Of a DNA stretch of 64,000 nt, positions 53,542-62,003 are shown piece by piece. How positions within the stretch are numbered: the stretch's first letter is position 1; each line of letters opens with the position of its first letter. Below the pieces are notes generated by a model, which saw nothing but the letters and a program-made list of their open reading frames with translations, had not been told where the DNA came from and searched no databases. Source of the DNA: JACKCR01 sp041390305. GTDB lineage: Bacteria > Eisenbacteria > RBG-16-71-46 > CAIMUX01. Location of the stretch: the NCBI GenBank assembly GCA_041390305.1, contig JAWKQE010000033.1, forward strand, positions 1 to 64,000, written 5' to 3'. A program made the position numbers and the translations under genes.

Positions 53542-54585
53542 TTGCTGGGGAGATCGAAGACAACGGTCGGATTGGACATCGGGTCCAGCGCGATCAAAGT
53601 GGTCGAGATCGAGCAAAAGCGCGAAGGGTCCCGGATCCTCAACTACGGAGTGGCCGAACTCGTCCCCGAAGCGATTGTCGAGGGCGAGATCATGGACCGC
53701 CAGCTCGTCGTCGAGACCATCCAAAACCTCTTCGAGCAGCGTGAGATCCGTCCACGCCACGTGAACACCGGAGTTTCGGGACGCGGCGTCATCGTGAAGA
53801 AGATCACGATGGAGCGCATGCCACCGCAGGAAGCCCGTGAGGCGATCCAGTGGGAAGCGGAGCAGCACGTCCCCTACGACATCAACGACGTCGCCCTGGA
53901 TTTCGAGATCCTCGGCACCGACGTCGGTCCGAATCAGATGCAGGTTCTCCTCGTCGCCGCGAAGCGAGACCTCATCACCGCCCATGCCGACCTCGTCCGC
54001 GAAGCCGGGCTCGTGCCCGCCGTCATCGACGTGAACTCCTTCGCGGTCCAGAACGTGGCCGAGAGCAACTACGACTTCCTCAAGGGTGAGGTCGTGGCCA
54101 TGGTCAACATCGGGGCGGAACTGACGAACATCAACCTCGTCCAGGGAGGGGTGCCGCTCTACACGCAGGACCTGTCCCACGGCGGAAACAGTTTCGTCGA
54201 GAGCCTGCAGAAGAAGTACCAGGTGAGCCGAGAGGAAGCCCAGTCCGCGCTTCGCAGCACGGAAGGAGCCTCCCTCGACGTGGAACCGGTCGTCCGCGCC
54301 TACTGCAACGATCTCGGAACCGCGCTCGAGCGAAGCCTGGTCTACCTGAAGTCGAACGGAGACACCGACCACATCGATCGCATCCTGCTCTCCGGAGGCG
54401 GATCCATGACCCGCGGGCTCAAGGATCTCCTCTCGGCGAAGATGGAAGTGCCCGTCGAGCTCACCGATCCGCTCCGTCGCATCGCCGCTCGGGAAGACCT
54501 CTTCCCGGGGCATGACGCGGAGCTGCTCGGTCCTCAGCTGGCCGTCGGGATCGGTCTGGCGTTGAGGAAGGCGCACGAGAAGTGA
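53542..54585 (+). CDS. pilM: Type IV pilus assembly protein PilM
   Basis: 347 residues. Actin-like ATPase fold: VGLDIGSSAIKVVEIEQ phosphate-1 motif, EAIQWEAEQHVPYDIND, NIGAELTNINLVQGG phosphate-2 and LSGGGSMTRGLKDLL. It binds the cytoplasmic tail of PilN at the inner membrane. A TTG start at 53542 is supported by AGGAGG seven bases upstream. The 129 bp before it contain small stem-loops, one (GGGCC-TTG-GGCCC) next to the ribosome-binding site. First gene of pilMNOPQ. Confidence 0.95.
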   Translation: MLGRSKTTVGLDIGSSAIKVVEIEQKREGSRILNYGVAELVPEAIVEGEIMDRQLVVETIQNLFEQREIRPRHVNTGVSGRGVIVKKITMERMPPQEAREAIQWEAEQHVPYDINDVALDFEILGTDVGPNQMQVLLVAAKRDLITAHADLVREAGLVPAVIDVNSFAVQNVAESNYDFLKGEVVAMVNIGAELTNINLVQGGVPLYTQDLSHGGNSFVESLQKKYQVSREEAQSALRSTEGASLDVEPVVRAYCNDLGTALERSLVYLKSNGDTDHIDRILLSGGGSMTRGLKDLLSAKMEVPVELTDPLRRIAAREDLFPGHDAELLGPQLAVGIGLALRKAHEK

Positions 54586-55154
54586 TTCGGGTCAACCTAC
54601 TCCCAGTCGAAGAACGGATCCCCGAACCGAAGATCACCGTCCAGGTACCGAGGGCGAAGATCTGGGTGACGGTGATCGCGGCCCTGGCGGTGCTCGCACC
54701 GATTGCCGGGGTGCATCTCATGCAACGGGTGAAGATCGCTTCGATCCGTGCCGACATCCAGGCCGCGGAGGTGGAACACCGCCGTCTCAAGCCGCAGATC
54801 GATCGGATCGAGCAGCTCATGGCGCAGAGGGAGCAGCTGAATCAGCGTCTCTCCGTCATCCAGAGCCTCACGCGGCAGCGCTTCTTCACCGTGTCGCTCA
54901 TGGACGAGCTCGCCGCGCTCGTTCCGAACTATCTCTGGTTCACGGAGGTCGGCGAAGTCCACCGAGGGAAGGTGGAGATCGTCGGACGGACCTTCTCGAA
55001 CCTCATGGTGGCCGAGCTCATGCGCCGGATGGAAGAGAGCGAGATGTTCGACGACGTCGCCATCGTGCTCTCGGAGAAGGTCCAGGACCGGAATGCCGGC
55101 CCGGACGGACCACCGGTACTCGAGTTCACCATCTCGGCAACCGTGAAACCCTGA
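54582..55154 (+). CDS. pilN: Type IV pilus assembly protein PilN
   Basis: 190 residues. The PilN hallmark IRVNLLPVEE at the N-terminus binds PilM. A single transmembrane helix (about 24-44), a coiled coil (IQAAEVEHRRLKPQIDRIEQ) and a periplasmic ferredoxin-like domain (YLWFTEVGEVHRGKVEIVGR) follow. GTG 54582 overlaps the pilM stop. Confidence 0.92.
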   Translation: MIRVNLLPVEERIPEPKITVQVPRAKIWVTVIAALAVLAPIAGVHLMQRVKIASIRADIQAAEVEHRRLKPQIDRIEQLMAQREQLNQRLSVIQSLTRQRFFTVSLMDELAALVPNYLWFTEVGEVHRGKVEIVGRTFSNLMVAELMRRMEESEMFDDVAIVLSEKVQDRNAGPDGPPVLEFTISATVKP

Positions 55155-55182
55155 CCCGGTCCGACGACGGGGGATTACATCG

Positions 55183-55887
55183 ATGGCGATCAACGCGAGG
55201 GACCCGCGCGTACAGAAGTCCATTCTCGGTGCCATGCTCGTGGGCGCCGTGGTGTACGTGTACTTCTTCACGGACTGGTTCGCGTTCACCTACAAGGCGA
55301 ACGCGTCGGAGCTCTCCGAGCTCGAAGAAGAGTACCGTGAACTCTCCAAGGACCTGAACAAGGCCCGGCAGGCGATCAATCGGTTGCCCTACTTGGAGAA
55401 GGAGTACGAACTGCTCCACGAGAAGTGGGAGCAGGGACGCCAGCTCCTCCCCGAAGAGGAGGAGATGGTGGAGATGCTCCAGAAGATCACGCTCCTCGGA
55501 ACGAGGGCGGGGGTCGAGTTCACCCTCTTCAAACCGCTTCCGCCCCGACCCATGCAGGACTACACGGAGATCCCGATGGAGATCACCGTGGCCGGCGGCT
55601 ACCACCAGGTGGGCGCGTTCCTGAGCGAAGTGGCGAACATGAAGCGGATCGTGAACGTGAGCGGCCTCGAGATGAAGACGGTCGAAGAACGCTCCGCGCG
55701 CGAAGGCCAGACGGCCACCGCGACGTTCGAGGCGGTCGCCTATCGGCTCGGCGGCACGGGAGTTCCCGATGCCGAGGGCCAGGCCGATGCCGGCGCGGCA
55801 GCGGGCGCGAGGGCGAAGAACACGAAGAAGAAGGCGAGTGCTTCCGCGCGCAGCGGAGGCAAGTCCAGCGGAGGGAGCGGCGAATGA
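55183..55887 (+). CDS. pilO: Type IV pilus assembly protein PilO
   Basis: 234 residues. One transmembrane helix (LGAMLVGAVVYVYFFTDWF, about 12-30), a coiled coil (SELEEEYRELSKDLNKARQA) and a periplasmic domain (ITVAGGYHQVGAFLSEVANM). The C-terminal 40 residues are Ala/Gly/Lys/Ser-rich. PilO heterodimerises with PilN in the alignment complex. The stop overlaps pilP (ATGA). Confidence 0.92.
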   Translation: MAINARDPRVQKSILGAMLVGAVVYVYFFTDWFAFTYKANASELSELEEEYRELSKDLNKARQAINRLPYLEKEYELLHEKWEQGRQLLPEEEEMVEMLQKITLLGTRAGVEFTLFKPLPPRPMQDYTEIPMEITVAGGYHQVGAFLSEVANMKRIVNVSGLEMKTVEERSAREGQTATATFEAVAYRLGGTGVPDAEGQADAGAAAGARAKNTKKKASASARSGGKSSGGSGE

Positions 55888-56447
55888 AGCGGCGTGCTTG
55901 GATGGTCCCCGTTCTCGGGGTGGCCTTCCTCATCGGCACCGGCCTCGGCGCGTCGGCCCGCGAGACGATGTCCCTCAAGGACGCCGTCAAGCAGGTGGTC
56001 GACAAGAGCGGGGAAGAAGGCGCCGTATCCGGAGAGGGCACGGAAGTCGGCGCCACGGCCGACACGAGCGGCGTCGGCACGGGACTCCTCGACGAGATCC
56101 TGCTGAGCCCGGAACCGTACTACTACGAAGGTCTGGGCCGCCGCGATCCATTCATCAGCCTCGTGGCGGACGCCGATGAGAACGAACAGGACCAGCTCGG
56201 ACCCGGCAACCTCGCGGTCGTCGGCATCCTCTGGGGCGACAACGACAAGTTCGCTCTCATCGAGACGGCCGACGGCACGAGCGCGATCCTCCGCGAGGGG
56301 GACAACTTCCGGAACGCAACGGTCACGCGGATCAACCAGGACGGAATCGTCCTCTACCTGGACAACTACGGAATCGGTCGAAGCATCACCATTCCGCTGA
56401 GCGAAGGAAAGGGATCGAACAATGGTTTTGGACGCAGCGAACGCTAG
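55884..56447 (+). CDS. pilP: Pilus assembly protein PilP
   Basis: 187 residues. N-terminal signal segment (MVPVLGVAFLIGTGLGASA) without an evident lipobox, an Ala/Gly/Glu-rich linker, then the conserved PilP beta domain beginning YEGLGRRDPFISLV and continuing LAVVGILWGDNDKFALIET. PilP connects PilN/PilO to the secretin PilQ. Absence of the lipobox differs from many proteobacterial PilP lipoproteins. It overlaps the pilQ start by 26 bp. Confidence 0.88.
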   Translation: MKRRAWMVPVLGVAFLIGTGLGASARETMSLKDAVKQVVDKSGEEGAVSGEGTEVGATADTSGVGTGLLDEILLSPEPYYYEGLGRRDPFISLVADADENEQDQLGPGNLAVVGILWGDNDKFALIETADGTSAILREGDNFRNATVTRINQDGIVLYLDNYGIGRSITIPLSEGKGSNNGFGRSER

Positions 56448-58305
56448 TCGTGGTTCCGTCCGGCGCGCGATCGGCGCGACGGCGGGGATCCTTGCCTTCG
56501 GGGCGGCGCTCGTCCTCGCCGGTCGGGCCGATGCCTATCCGCTCGGCAAGGCGACGCTCGAGCCCGCGGGCCAGGGAGGCGTGTTCCATCTCGAGACCGC
56601 GAACGGTAGCGGACAGATCGCACACGAGGTGTTCTGTCTCGAGGAGCCGTACCGCGTCGTTCTGGACGTCTTCGGCGCCGACGAACCGGTCGAGCTCCAG
56701 GGCACGAACGGCAGCCTCGTCTCGACCGTCCGCTCTTCCATCTGGAAGGACGACGACAACGGTCGGATCGTGCGCTACGTGCTCGAGACGAAGACCCCTG
56801 TCAGCTACGCGACGGAGACCGGCACCGGGAGCCTCGCGCTCACGCTGACCCCGTCGAACAGTTCCGATCCGATGCCGATGCCCGAGCCGGTCCACGCGGC
56901 GAAGGCGGCCTCGGAGAACGACGATCACGTCATGGCCGAGGCCACGCATTCCGCGCCGGCAGCGGCTACGACCACGAGCAAGACGGCCGCGGCCGCGAAG
57001 CTCACTGCCGAGCCGCTCAGCGCCCATCCGGCGCAGGACGCGGCGCCAGTGCTCGGATCCTCCGATCCGCGGGCGAAGCAGGCACCGAAGCAGGCCAGCT
57101 CCGGTTCCAGCGGTGGCGCCAAAGGCACGAAGCCGATGAACCTGGACGTCCAGAACGCCGAGGTCCGGACCGTGTTCCGTTCCATCTCCGAGTTCTCGGG
57201 CGTCAACATCGTCCCGGACCGGGACGTCGTCGGCCCCGTCTCGATCAAGCTCTCGCAGGTGCCGTGGCGCCAGGCGCTCGACATCGTCGCGCAGTCTTCC
57301 GGACTCATCGTCGTCGAAGGCGACATGAGCGACGTCCTCCGTGTCGCGACCCTCAAGACCTACCACGCGGAAGAGCTCGAGCGTGAGTCCCAGGCCCGGA
57401 GGCGGGAGGACTTCCTTCCTCTCGAAACCCACGTGTTCCGCGTGGGCTACGCGAATGCATCCGAGTTGACGGGTGCCGTCAGCCTCGTCCTCTCCGAGCG
57501 TGGAACGGTGAACTTCGATGCGCGGACGAACTCGCTCATCATCAACGACATCGCTCCCAGGATCTCGGAGGCCAGCGTGCTCATCCGCGAGCTCGACGAG
57601 GAGACCCAGCAGGTCGAGATCGAAGCGCGACTCGTCGACATGGACCGCGCCGCGACGCGTCGGCTCGGCGTGACGTGGAACGCGGAGAACCTGGGTGACG
57701 CCGGGGAAGGCTTCTCGGCTGCGGGTGCGGTCGACCAGCCTCTCACCACCGCGAGCGGTAACCTCCGGCTCGGACTCGTCCGCTCCTGGGGCAACCTCGA
57801 TGCGACACTCGAGGCCTTCGAGCAGGAAAACCAGGCCCACATCATCTCGAACCCGAAGATCATGACGGTGAACAACCATCCGGCCGAGATTCTGGTCGGG
57901 CGGGAGATTCCGCTGATCACGCTGGACGAGGCCGGCAACCCGGTGACCGAGCTCAAGAAGGTCGGTATCGCGCTCCGCTGCACTCCGTACATCAACTCCG
58001 ACGGCAAGATCACGATGGATCTCCACCCGGAGATCTCGGACCTGTCGAGCCAGGCCACGGTCCAGGGCGGTCTCATCTTCACGACGAGCGAAGCGCTCAC
58101 GCGGATCATGGTCAACGATGGGGACACCGCGGTGATCGGTGGACTCATCCGGACGAACGAGACGGAGTTCGAGCAGGGTGTGCCGATCCTCCGTGAGATC
58201 CCGCTTCTCGGCAGCCTGTTCAAGTCCACGGACAAGGTGACCGAGAACCGAGAGCTCCTCATCTTCGTCACGCCACGGATCGTTCGCCACATGGCGAGCA
58301 ACTAG
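56422..58305 (+). CDS. pilQ: Type IV pilus secretin PilQ
   Basis: 627 residues. Signal segment ending around GRADA, one AMIN domain (about 40-140), an Ala/Thr/Lys-rich linker, a secretin short N-domain (MNLDVQNAEVRTVFRSISEF, about 235-305), a NolW-like domain, then the secretin core with VEIEARLVDMDR, IISNPKIMTVNNHPAEI and DGDTAVIGGLIR, cited separately. Only one AMIN and one N0/N1-type set makes it short compared with proteobacterial PilQ of 700 or more residues. It forms the outer-membrane pore. A strong terminator follows. Confidence 0.95.
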   Translation: MVLDAANASRGSVRRAIGATAGILAFGAALVLAGRADAYPLGKATLEPAGQGGVFHLETANGSGQIAHEVFCLEEPYRVVLDVFGADEPVELQGTNGSLVSTVRSSIWKDDDNGRIVRYVLETKTPVSYATETGTGSLALTLTPSNSSDPMPMPEPVHAAKAASENDDHVMAEATHSAPAAATTTSKTAAAAKLTAEPLSAHPAQDAAPVLGSSDPRAKQAPKQASSGSSGGAKGTKPMNLDVQNAEVRTVFRSISEFSGVNIVPDRDVVGPVSIKLSQVPWRQALDIVAQSSGLIVVEGDMSDVLRVATLKTYHAEELERESQARRREDFLPLETHVFRVGYANASELTGAVSLVLSERGTVNFDARTNSLIINDIAPRISEASVLIRELDEETQQVEIEARLVDMDRAATRRLGVTWNAENLGDAGEGFSAAGAVDQPLTTASGNLRLGLVRSWGNLDATLEAFEQENQAHIISNPKIMTVNNHPAEILVGREIPLITLDEAGNPVTELKKVGIALRCTPYINSDGKITMDLHPEISDLSSQATVQGGLIFTTSEALTRIMVNDGDTAVIGGLIRTNETEFEQGVPILREIPLLGSLFKSTDKVTENRELLIFVTPRIVRHMASN

Positions 58306-58381
58306 CCGAACGCGGGCGCCGCTGCGGTCCGTCCGCAGCAGCAGATCGCAACGATGTAAGCCGGTCCGTGAGCCGGCCGAC

Positions 58382-58450
58382 GGGGGAGGCCTAGGACCTC
58401 CCCCAGTCGATAGAGAAGGCGGGGCCGAGCGATCGGCCCCGTCTTCGTTT
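58382..58450 (+). terminator. Double hairpin terminator of the pil operon
   Basis: Hairpin one is GGGGGAGG / CCTCCCCC (58382-58389 and 58397-58404). Hairpin two is CGGGGCCGA / TCGGCCCCG (58420-58428 and 58433-58441), followed by TCTTCGTTT. It lies in the 326-bp gap between pilQ and the BMC shell gene; the rest of that gap holds a weak promoter candidate and no gene. Confidence 0.8.
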
Positions 58451-58490
58451 CGAACGGACTCGCCCCCGGCCGGCGCCTCCCAATCTGCGC

Positions 58491-58519
58491 TTCCCCCTCG
58501 ATTCGGCCTCTGATAGCGT
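58491..58519 (+). promoter_or_regulatory. Weak promoter candidate of the BMC operon
   Basis: TAGCGT at 58514-58519 repeats the -10 hexamer of two better promoters in this window. Seventeen bases upstream is TTCCCC (58491-58496), a poor -35 match. It is the only candidate before the first shell gene, leaving a leader of about 110 bp. Confidence 0.35.
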
Positions 58520-58631
58520 CGGGCCCCTGTCCGGACCATCCAGGACGGTGCTGACGCAGTCCCTTTGGACGTCTCCTCAGTTCCTCCTGGTTCGAATTGC
58601 GTGCAGATCTGCGGAAAGACGGAGGACGGCG

Positions 58632-58922
58632 ATGGAAGAGGCTCTGGGCCTGATCGAGACACGTGGCTTCGTGGCCATGGTGGAGGCGACCGACGCGATG
58701 CTGAAGGCCGCGCGGGTCACGCTGGTCGGGTACGAGAAGATCGGCGGCGGATACGTCACCACGATCATCCGTGGGGACGTGGCGGCCTGCCGCGCGGCCA
58801 CCGAGGCGGGAAGTCTCGCCGCGAGCAAGGTCGGCGAGGTCGTTTCTGTCCACGTCATCCCGCGTCCGCACGCGGGCGTCGACGAGGGGCTCCCGGTCCG
58901 CAAGAAGTCGGCTGCGAAGTAG
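58632..58922 (+). CDS. BMC shell hexamer protein (BMC-H)
   Basis: 96 residues, single Pfam BMC domain: EEALGLIETRGFVAMVEATD at the N-terminus, VTLVGYEKIGGGYVTTII and GDVAACRAATEAGS. The pore loop is KIGGG, close to the KIGSG of PduA-like hexamers. The C-terminal tail is basic (RKKSAAK). BMC-H hexamers tile the facets of the compartment shell. ATG 58632 has GGAGG about seven bases upstream. First gene of the BMC cluster. Confidence 0.96.
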   Translation: MEEALGLIETRGFVAMVEATDAMLKAARVTLVGYEKIGGGYVTTIIRGDVAACRAATEAGSLAASKVGEVVSVHVIPRPHAGVDEGLPVRKKSAAK

Positions 58923-59078
58923 CCGCGTCCCGAAGCGAAGCCAGAAGGCCGTCGCGTTCCCACGCGGCGGCCGTCGAGAGGACGAGGCGGGGAAGACCAA
59001 ACCCTCTCGTCGGCGGAGAAGTGGACGGGCGGGAGCATTCATCCCGCTCATCGGTAGTCTCATCGGAGGTCCGTTAGC

Positions 59079-59408
59079 GTGCAGCTCGGTCGGATCGCAG
59101 GCACCGTCGTTGCGACTCGGAAGGACGAACACCTCGTCGGCTTACGGCTCCTTCTCGTCGAAGAGTTGAGCTCCGAGTTCCAGGGCACCGGGAAGATCGT
59201 CGTGGCCGCGGACGCGGTCAGCGCCGGTCCGGGCGAAGTCGTGCTCTACGCGAGCGGAAGCTCCGCGCGCCTCACGCAGGTCACGAAGGACAAACCGGTC
59301 GACGCCGTCGTCGTCGCGATCGTCGACACGGTCGACGAGGACGGAACACTCCGCTACGACAAGTCGGGTTTGCTGGATTCCCGTGACGGCGCTTCGGATG
59401 ATGACTAG
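59079..59408 (+). CDS. BMC shell vertex protein (EutN/CcmL family), copy 1
   Basis: 109 residues. EutN/CcmL pentamer fold: QLGRIAGTVVATRKDEHLVG, then LLLVEEL and AVSAGPGEVVLYASGSSAR followed by a VDAVVVAIVD strand. BMC-P pentamers cap icosahedral vertices. GTG 59079 follows GGAGG at a distance of nine bases. The acidic tail (SRDGASDDD) is unusual. A second copy occurs at 61702. Confidence 0.94.
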   Translation: MQLGRIAGTVVATRKDEHLVGLRLLLVEELSSEFQGTGKIVVAADAVSAGPGEVVLYASGSSARLTQVTKDKPVDAVVVAIVDTVDEDGTLRYDKSGLLDSRDGASDDD

Positions 59409-59420
59409 AGGAGCCGCAGG

Positions 59421-61016
59421 ATGAGTGGTTCCGGCCCCGGCTACGGTGGTGACCCGGGCCTGCTCGGTCCCGAGGAGCTGAACGCGGTCGTGGAAGAGGT
59501 GCTGGCCCGGTTGGGAACCGGCGCGGGACGCGGCCTCAGTTCGCGCCCCAGCCACATGGACGCCGCCACCTTCGGCCCCGGCCTCGTCAAGGACCTCGAC
59601 GCCGCCATGGCGATGGCGCAGCGCTCGTTCGAAGCGCTCCAGCAGCAGACACTCGAAGCACGCGCCACCATGATCGAGGCAATCCGCGCCTGCGTTCGTC
59701 GCGAAGCTCCGCTCGTCGCGGAGATGGCAGTGCGCGAAACCGCGCTCGGGCGCGCCGAGGACAAGGTCCAGAAGAACCTCCTCGTCGGCGAGAAGACGCC
59801 AGGCATCGAAGTCCTGGAACCGTGGGTCCGGACGGGCGATCGGGGACTCACCCGGCAGGACCGCGCGCCTTGGGGCGCGATCGCCGCGATCACGCCGTCG
59901 ACCAACCCGACCGAGACGATCATCTGCAACGGAATCGGCATGCTCGCGGCCGGCAACTCCGTCGTCTTCTGCCCGCATCCGCTCGCGCAGCGGACGTCCG
60001 CGTACATGATCGCGTCGCTCAACCGGGCTATCGCCGAGGCGGGCGGCCCCGAATCCGTGTTCGTGGGACTGCTCGACCCGACGATCGAGAAGGCGCAGGC
60101 GCTGATGAAGCATCCGGGCTCCCGGATGCTCGTCGTGACCGGTGGCCCGGGCGTCGTGAAGGAAGCGATGCGTTCAGGGAAGCGCGTGGTCGGCGCGGGC
60201 CCGGGCAATCCGCCGGCCGTGGTCGACGAGACCGCCGACATCGAGAAGGCGGGGAAGGACCTCGTCCGCGGCGCATCCCTCGACAACAACATCATCTGCA
60301 CGGACGAGAAGGAAGTGTTCGTCGTCTCCAAGGTCGCGGACCGACTGAAGGAAGCGATGCGCGGAGCGGGCGCGTTCGAAGTGCACGGTCCGCAGATCGA
60401 CCGGCTCGCGGACCTGGTGCTCCAGAGCGGAGCGCGGAGTGACCCACGCGCCGCCCATGTGCAGAAGGAGTGGGTGGGGAAGGACGCGGGCAGGATCCTC
60501 GAAGCGATCGGGATCTCCACCGGCGGCTACGGCGGGGAGGCGCACCGCACCTCGTCCCGTTCGGGCGTTGCTGGCGATCGTGCGGCTGGCGGATCGAGCG
60601 GTGCCGACCGTTCCGGTCGTGGTGGCGGTTCGGGCGGTGCCGGGCCCCGGCTCATCATCGCGGAAGTCGGCCCGGACCATCCGTTCGTCTGGACCGAGCT
60701 CCTCATGCCGATCCTCCCGATCGTCCGGATGCGCGACGCGGAAGAGGCGATGGATCTGGCCATCCTCGCGGAAAAGGGGAACCGGCACACCGCGAGCATG
60801 CACAGCCACGACGTCGACCGGCTCTCCCGGATGGCGCGCCGGGTCGACTGCAGCATCTTCATCAAGAACGGGCCGAACTTCTCCGGACTCGGGATGGGCG
60901 GCGAGGGCTACACCTCGTTCACCATCGCGGGGCCGACCGGAGACGGCATGACGAACGCGCGCACCTTCGCACGCCTCCGGCGCTGCACCCTGGTCGACGC
61001 GTTCCGGATCGTGTGA
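59421..61016 (+). CDS. BMC-associated CoA-acylating aldehyde dehydrogenase (EutE/PduP-like)
   Basis: 531 residues. An N-terminal amphipathic helix (LGPEELNAVVEEVLARLG, residues 15-32) followed by a Gly/Ser/Pro linker is the expected encapsulation peptide. The catalytic domain has the ITPSTNPTET cofactor loop, VTGGPGVV, and the nucleophile Cys294 in NNIICTDEK. It oxidises an aldehyde (here probably acetaldehyde from DERA) with NAD and CoA to acyl-CoA. An extra Gly/Ser/Arg-rich insertion (about 368-410) interrupts the region before LIIAEVGPDHPF. No alcohol dehydrogenase or phosphotransacylase is in the window to recycle NADH or CoA. It begins 12 bp after the pentamer gene. Confidence 0.95.
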   Translation: MSGSGPGYGGDPGLLGPEELNAVVEEVLARLGTGAGRGLSSRPSHMDAATFGPGLVKDLDAAMAMAQRSFEALQQQTLEARATMIEAIRACVRREAPLVAEMAVRETALGRAEDKVQKNLLVGEKTPGIEVLEPWVRTGDRGLTRQDRAPWGAIAAITPSTNPTETIICNGIGMLAAGNSVVFCPHPLAQRTSAYMIASLNRAIAEAGGPESVFVGLLDPTIEKAQALMKHPGSRMLVVTGGPGVVKEAMRSGKRVVGAGPGNPPAVVDETADIEKAGKDLVRGASLDNNIICTDEKEVFVVSKVADRLKEAMRGAGAFEVHGPQIDRLADLVLQSGARSDPRAAHVQKEWVGKDAGRILEAIGISTGGYGGEAHRTSSRSGVAGDRAAGGSSGADRSGRGGGSGGAGPRLIIAEVGPDHPFVWTELLMPILPIVRMRDAEEAMDLAILAEKGNRHTASMHSHDVDRLSRMARRVDCSIFIKNGPNFSGLGMGGEGYTSFTIAGPTGDGMTNARTFARLRRCTLVDAFRIV

Positions 61017-61039
61017 CGTTGGGCGAGGTGGAGTGAGGA

Positions 61040-61702
61040 ATGGACGTGTCGCCTCCTGAGTTCCGTGAAGTCCGCCCGCGCGAGGCCCTCGCCGTGCTGG
61101 AGCTGCCCGAGATCCACCCGGGGCTCTTCGTGCTCGACGCGATGGTGAAGGAGGCGCCGATCGAGGTGCTCTCGGCCACGCCGATCCCTCCGGGCCGGTT
61201 CCTCATCGTGGTGAGCGGTTCGGTTGGGGAGGTCGAGGCGGCCTACCATCGCGGCGCAACACTAGCGGAGCGTGTCGCCGGAAGCGTCGCGGGATACGCA
61301 GGCGGCAACCTCACCGTGCACGACCGGCTCTTCCTCGCGGAGGTCGCTCCGGCCGTTCTCGCCGCGCTCCGTCCGGACCGGAAGGAACGCGACATCGACG
61401 CGCTCGGCATCTTCGAGACCGCGTCCGTCGCGTCCTGTCTCGATGCGGCGGACCGTCTCGCCAAGGGGGCGGATGTCCGCCTCGAGCAGCTCCACCTCGC
61501 GCGCGGCATCGCCGGCCGTTCCTTCGGAGTCGTGACCGGCCGTCAGGACATGGTGGCGGCCGCGCTGGAGCTGGCCGAGGAACGCGGGGAGCACCACGCG
61601 CGTTGGATCGGCTCGTCGCTCATCGCGCGGCCGGATCCGTCGATCGCCCGGCGCGTCCTCGGGGATCCGTGGGGCTTCTTCGAAGGCCAGGAGATCCTCT
61701 GA
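61040..61702 (+). CDS. BMC tandem-domain shell trimer (BMC-T)
   Basis: 220 residues with two BMC domains. The first (about 12-90) begins ALAVLELPEIHPGLFVLDAM with PIPPGRFLIVVSG. The second (about 115-205) begins DIDALGIFETASVASCLDAA and ends VTGRQDMVAAALELAEE. Trimers of this kind form pseudohexamers with larger, sometimes gated, pores. No Fe-S cysteine motif at the pore is apparent. ATG 61040 lies 23 bp after the dehydrogenase stop. Its stop overlaps the next start (TGATG). Confidence 0.9.
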   Translation: MDVSPPEFREVRPREALAVLELPEIHPGLFVLDAMVKEAPIEVLSATPIPPGRFLIVVSGSVGEVEAAYHRGATLAERVAGSVAGYAGGNLTVHDRLFLAEVAPAVLAALRPDRKERDIDALGIFETASVASCLDAADRLAKGADVRLEQLHLARGIAGRSFGVVTGRQDMVAAALELAEERGEHHARWIGSSLIARPDPSIARRVLGDPWGFFEGQEIL

Positions 61703-61977
61703 TGGAAGAGGCACGAGTCCTGGGGACGGTGGTGGCCACGGCCGCCGTGGAGAGCCTCTCCGGGAAGAAACTCGTCTGGATCGAACCACTCGGCGAAGAC
61801 GGCCGCCCGAACGGCGCCCGGGTCGTCGCGGTCGACACGACCCAATCGGGTCCAGGGAGCCTGGTCTTCTTCGTCCGCTCCCGGGAAGCGGCGGAGGCAC
61901 TGGACGATCCGTTCACGCCCGCGGACGCCGCGGTGGTTGGAATCATCGATCGTTCGGTCCGCGGGATTGCTCGTTGA
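61702..61977 (+). CDS. BMC shell vertex protein (EutN/CcmL family), copy 2
   Basis: 91 residues. ARVLGTVVATAAVESLSGKK opens the EutN/CcmL fold, followed by VAVDTTQSGPGSLVFFVRS and a VVGIIDRSV strand. It is diverged from the copy at 59079, so the shell probably uses two pentamer paralogues. ATG 61702 overlaps the BMC-T stop by one base. Last gene of the shell cluster; a strong promoter for the next unit overlaps its 3' end. Confidence 0.92.
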   Translation: MEEARVLGTVVATAAVESLSGKKLVWIEPLGEDGRPNGARVVAVDTTQSGPGSLVFFVRSREAAEALDDPFTPADAAVVGIIDRSVRGIAR

Positions 61978-62003
61978 CAAGTACTGTGAGGCTTTTGTAG
62001 CGT
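61974..62003 (+). promoter_or_regulatory. Strong promoter ahead of the COX24-like gene
   Basis: TTGACA (61974-61979), an 18-bp spacer and TAGCGT (61998-62003). The -35 is perfect. A leader of about 100 bp precedes ATG 62110. The -10 TAGCGT matches that of the TonB operon. Confidence 0.72.

Noticed and set aside
58585..58605. GGTTCGAAT-like T-loop sequence suggesting a tRNA
   Set aside because: The flanking bases do not form the T stem, and no anticodon arm, D arm or acceptor stem could be placed around it.
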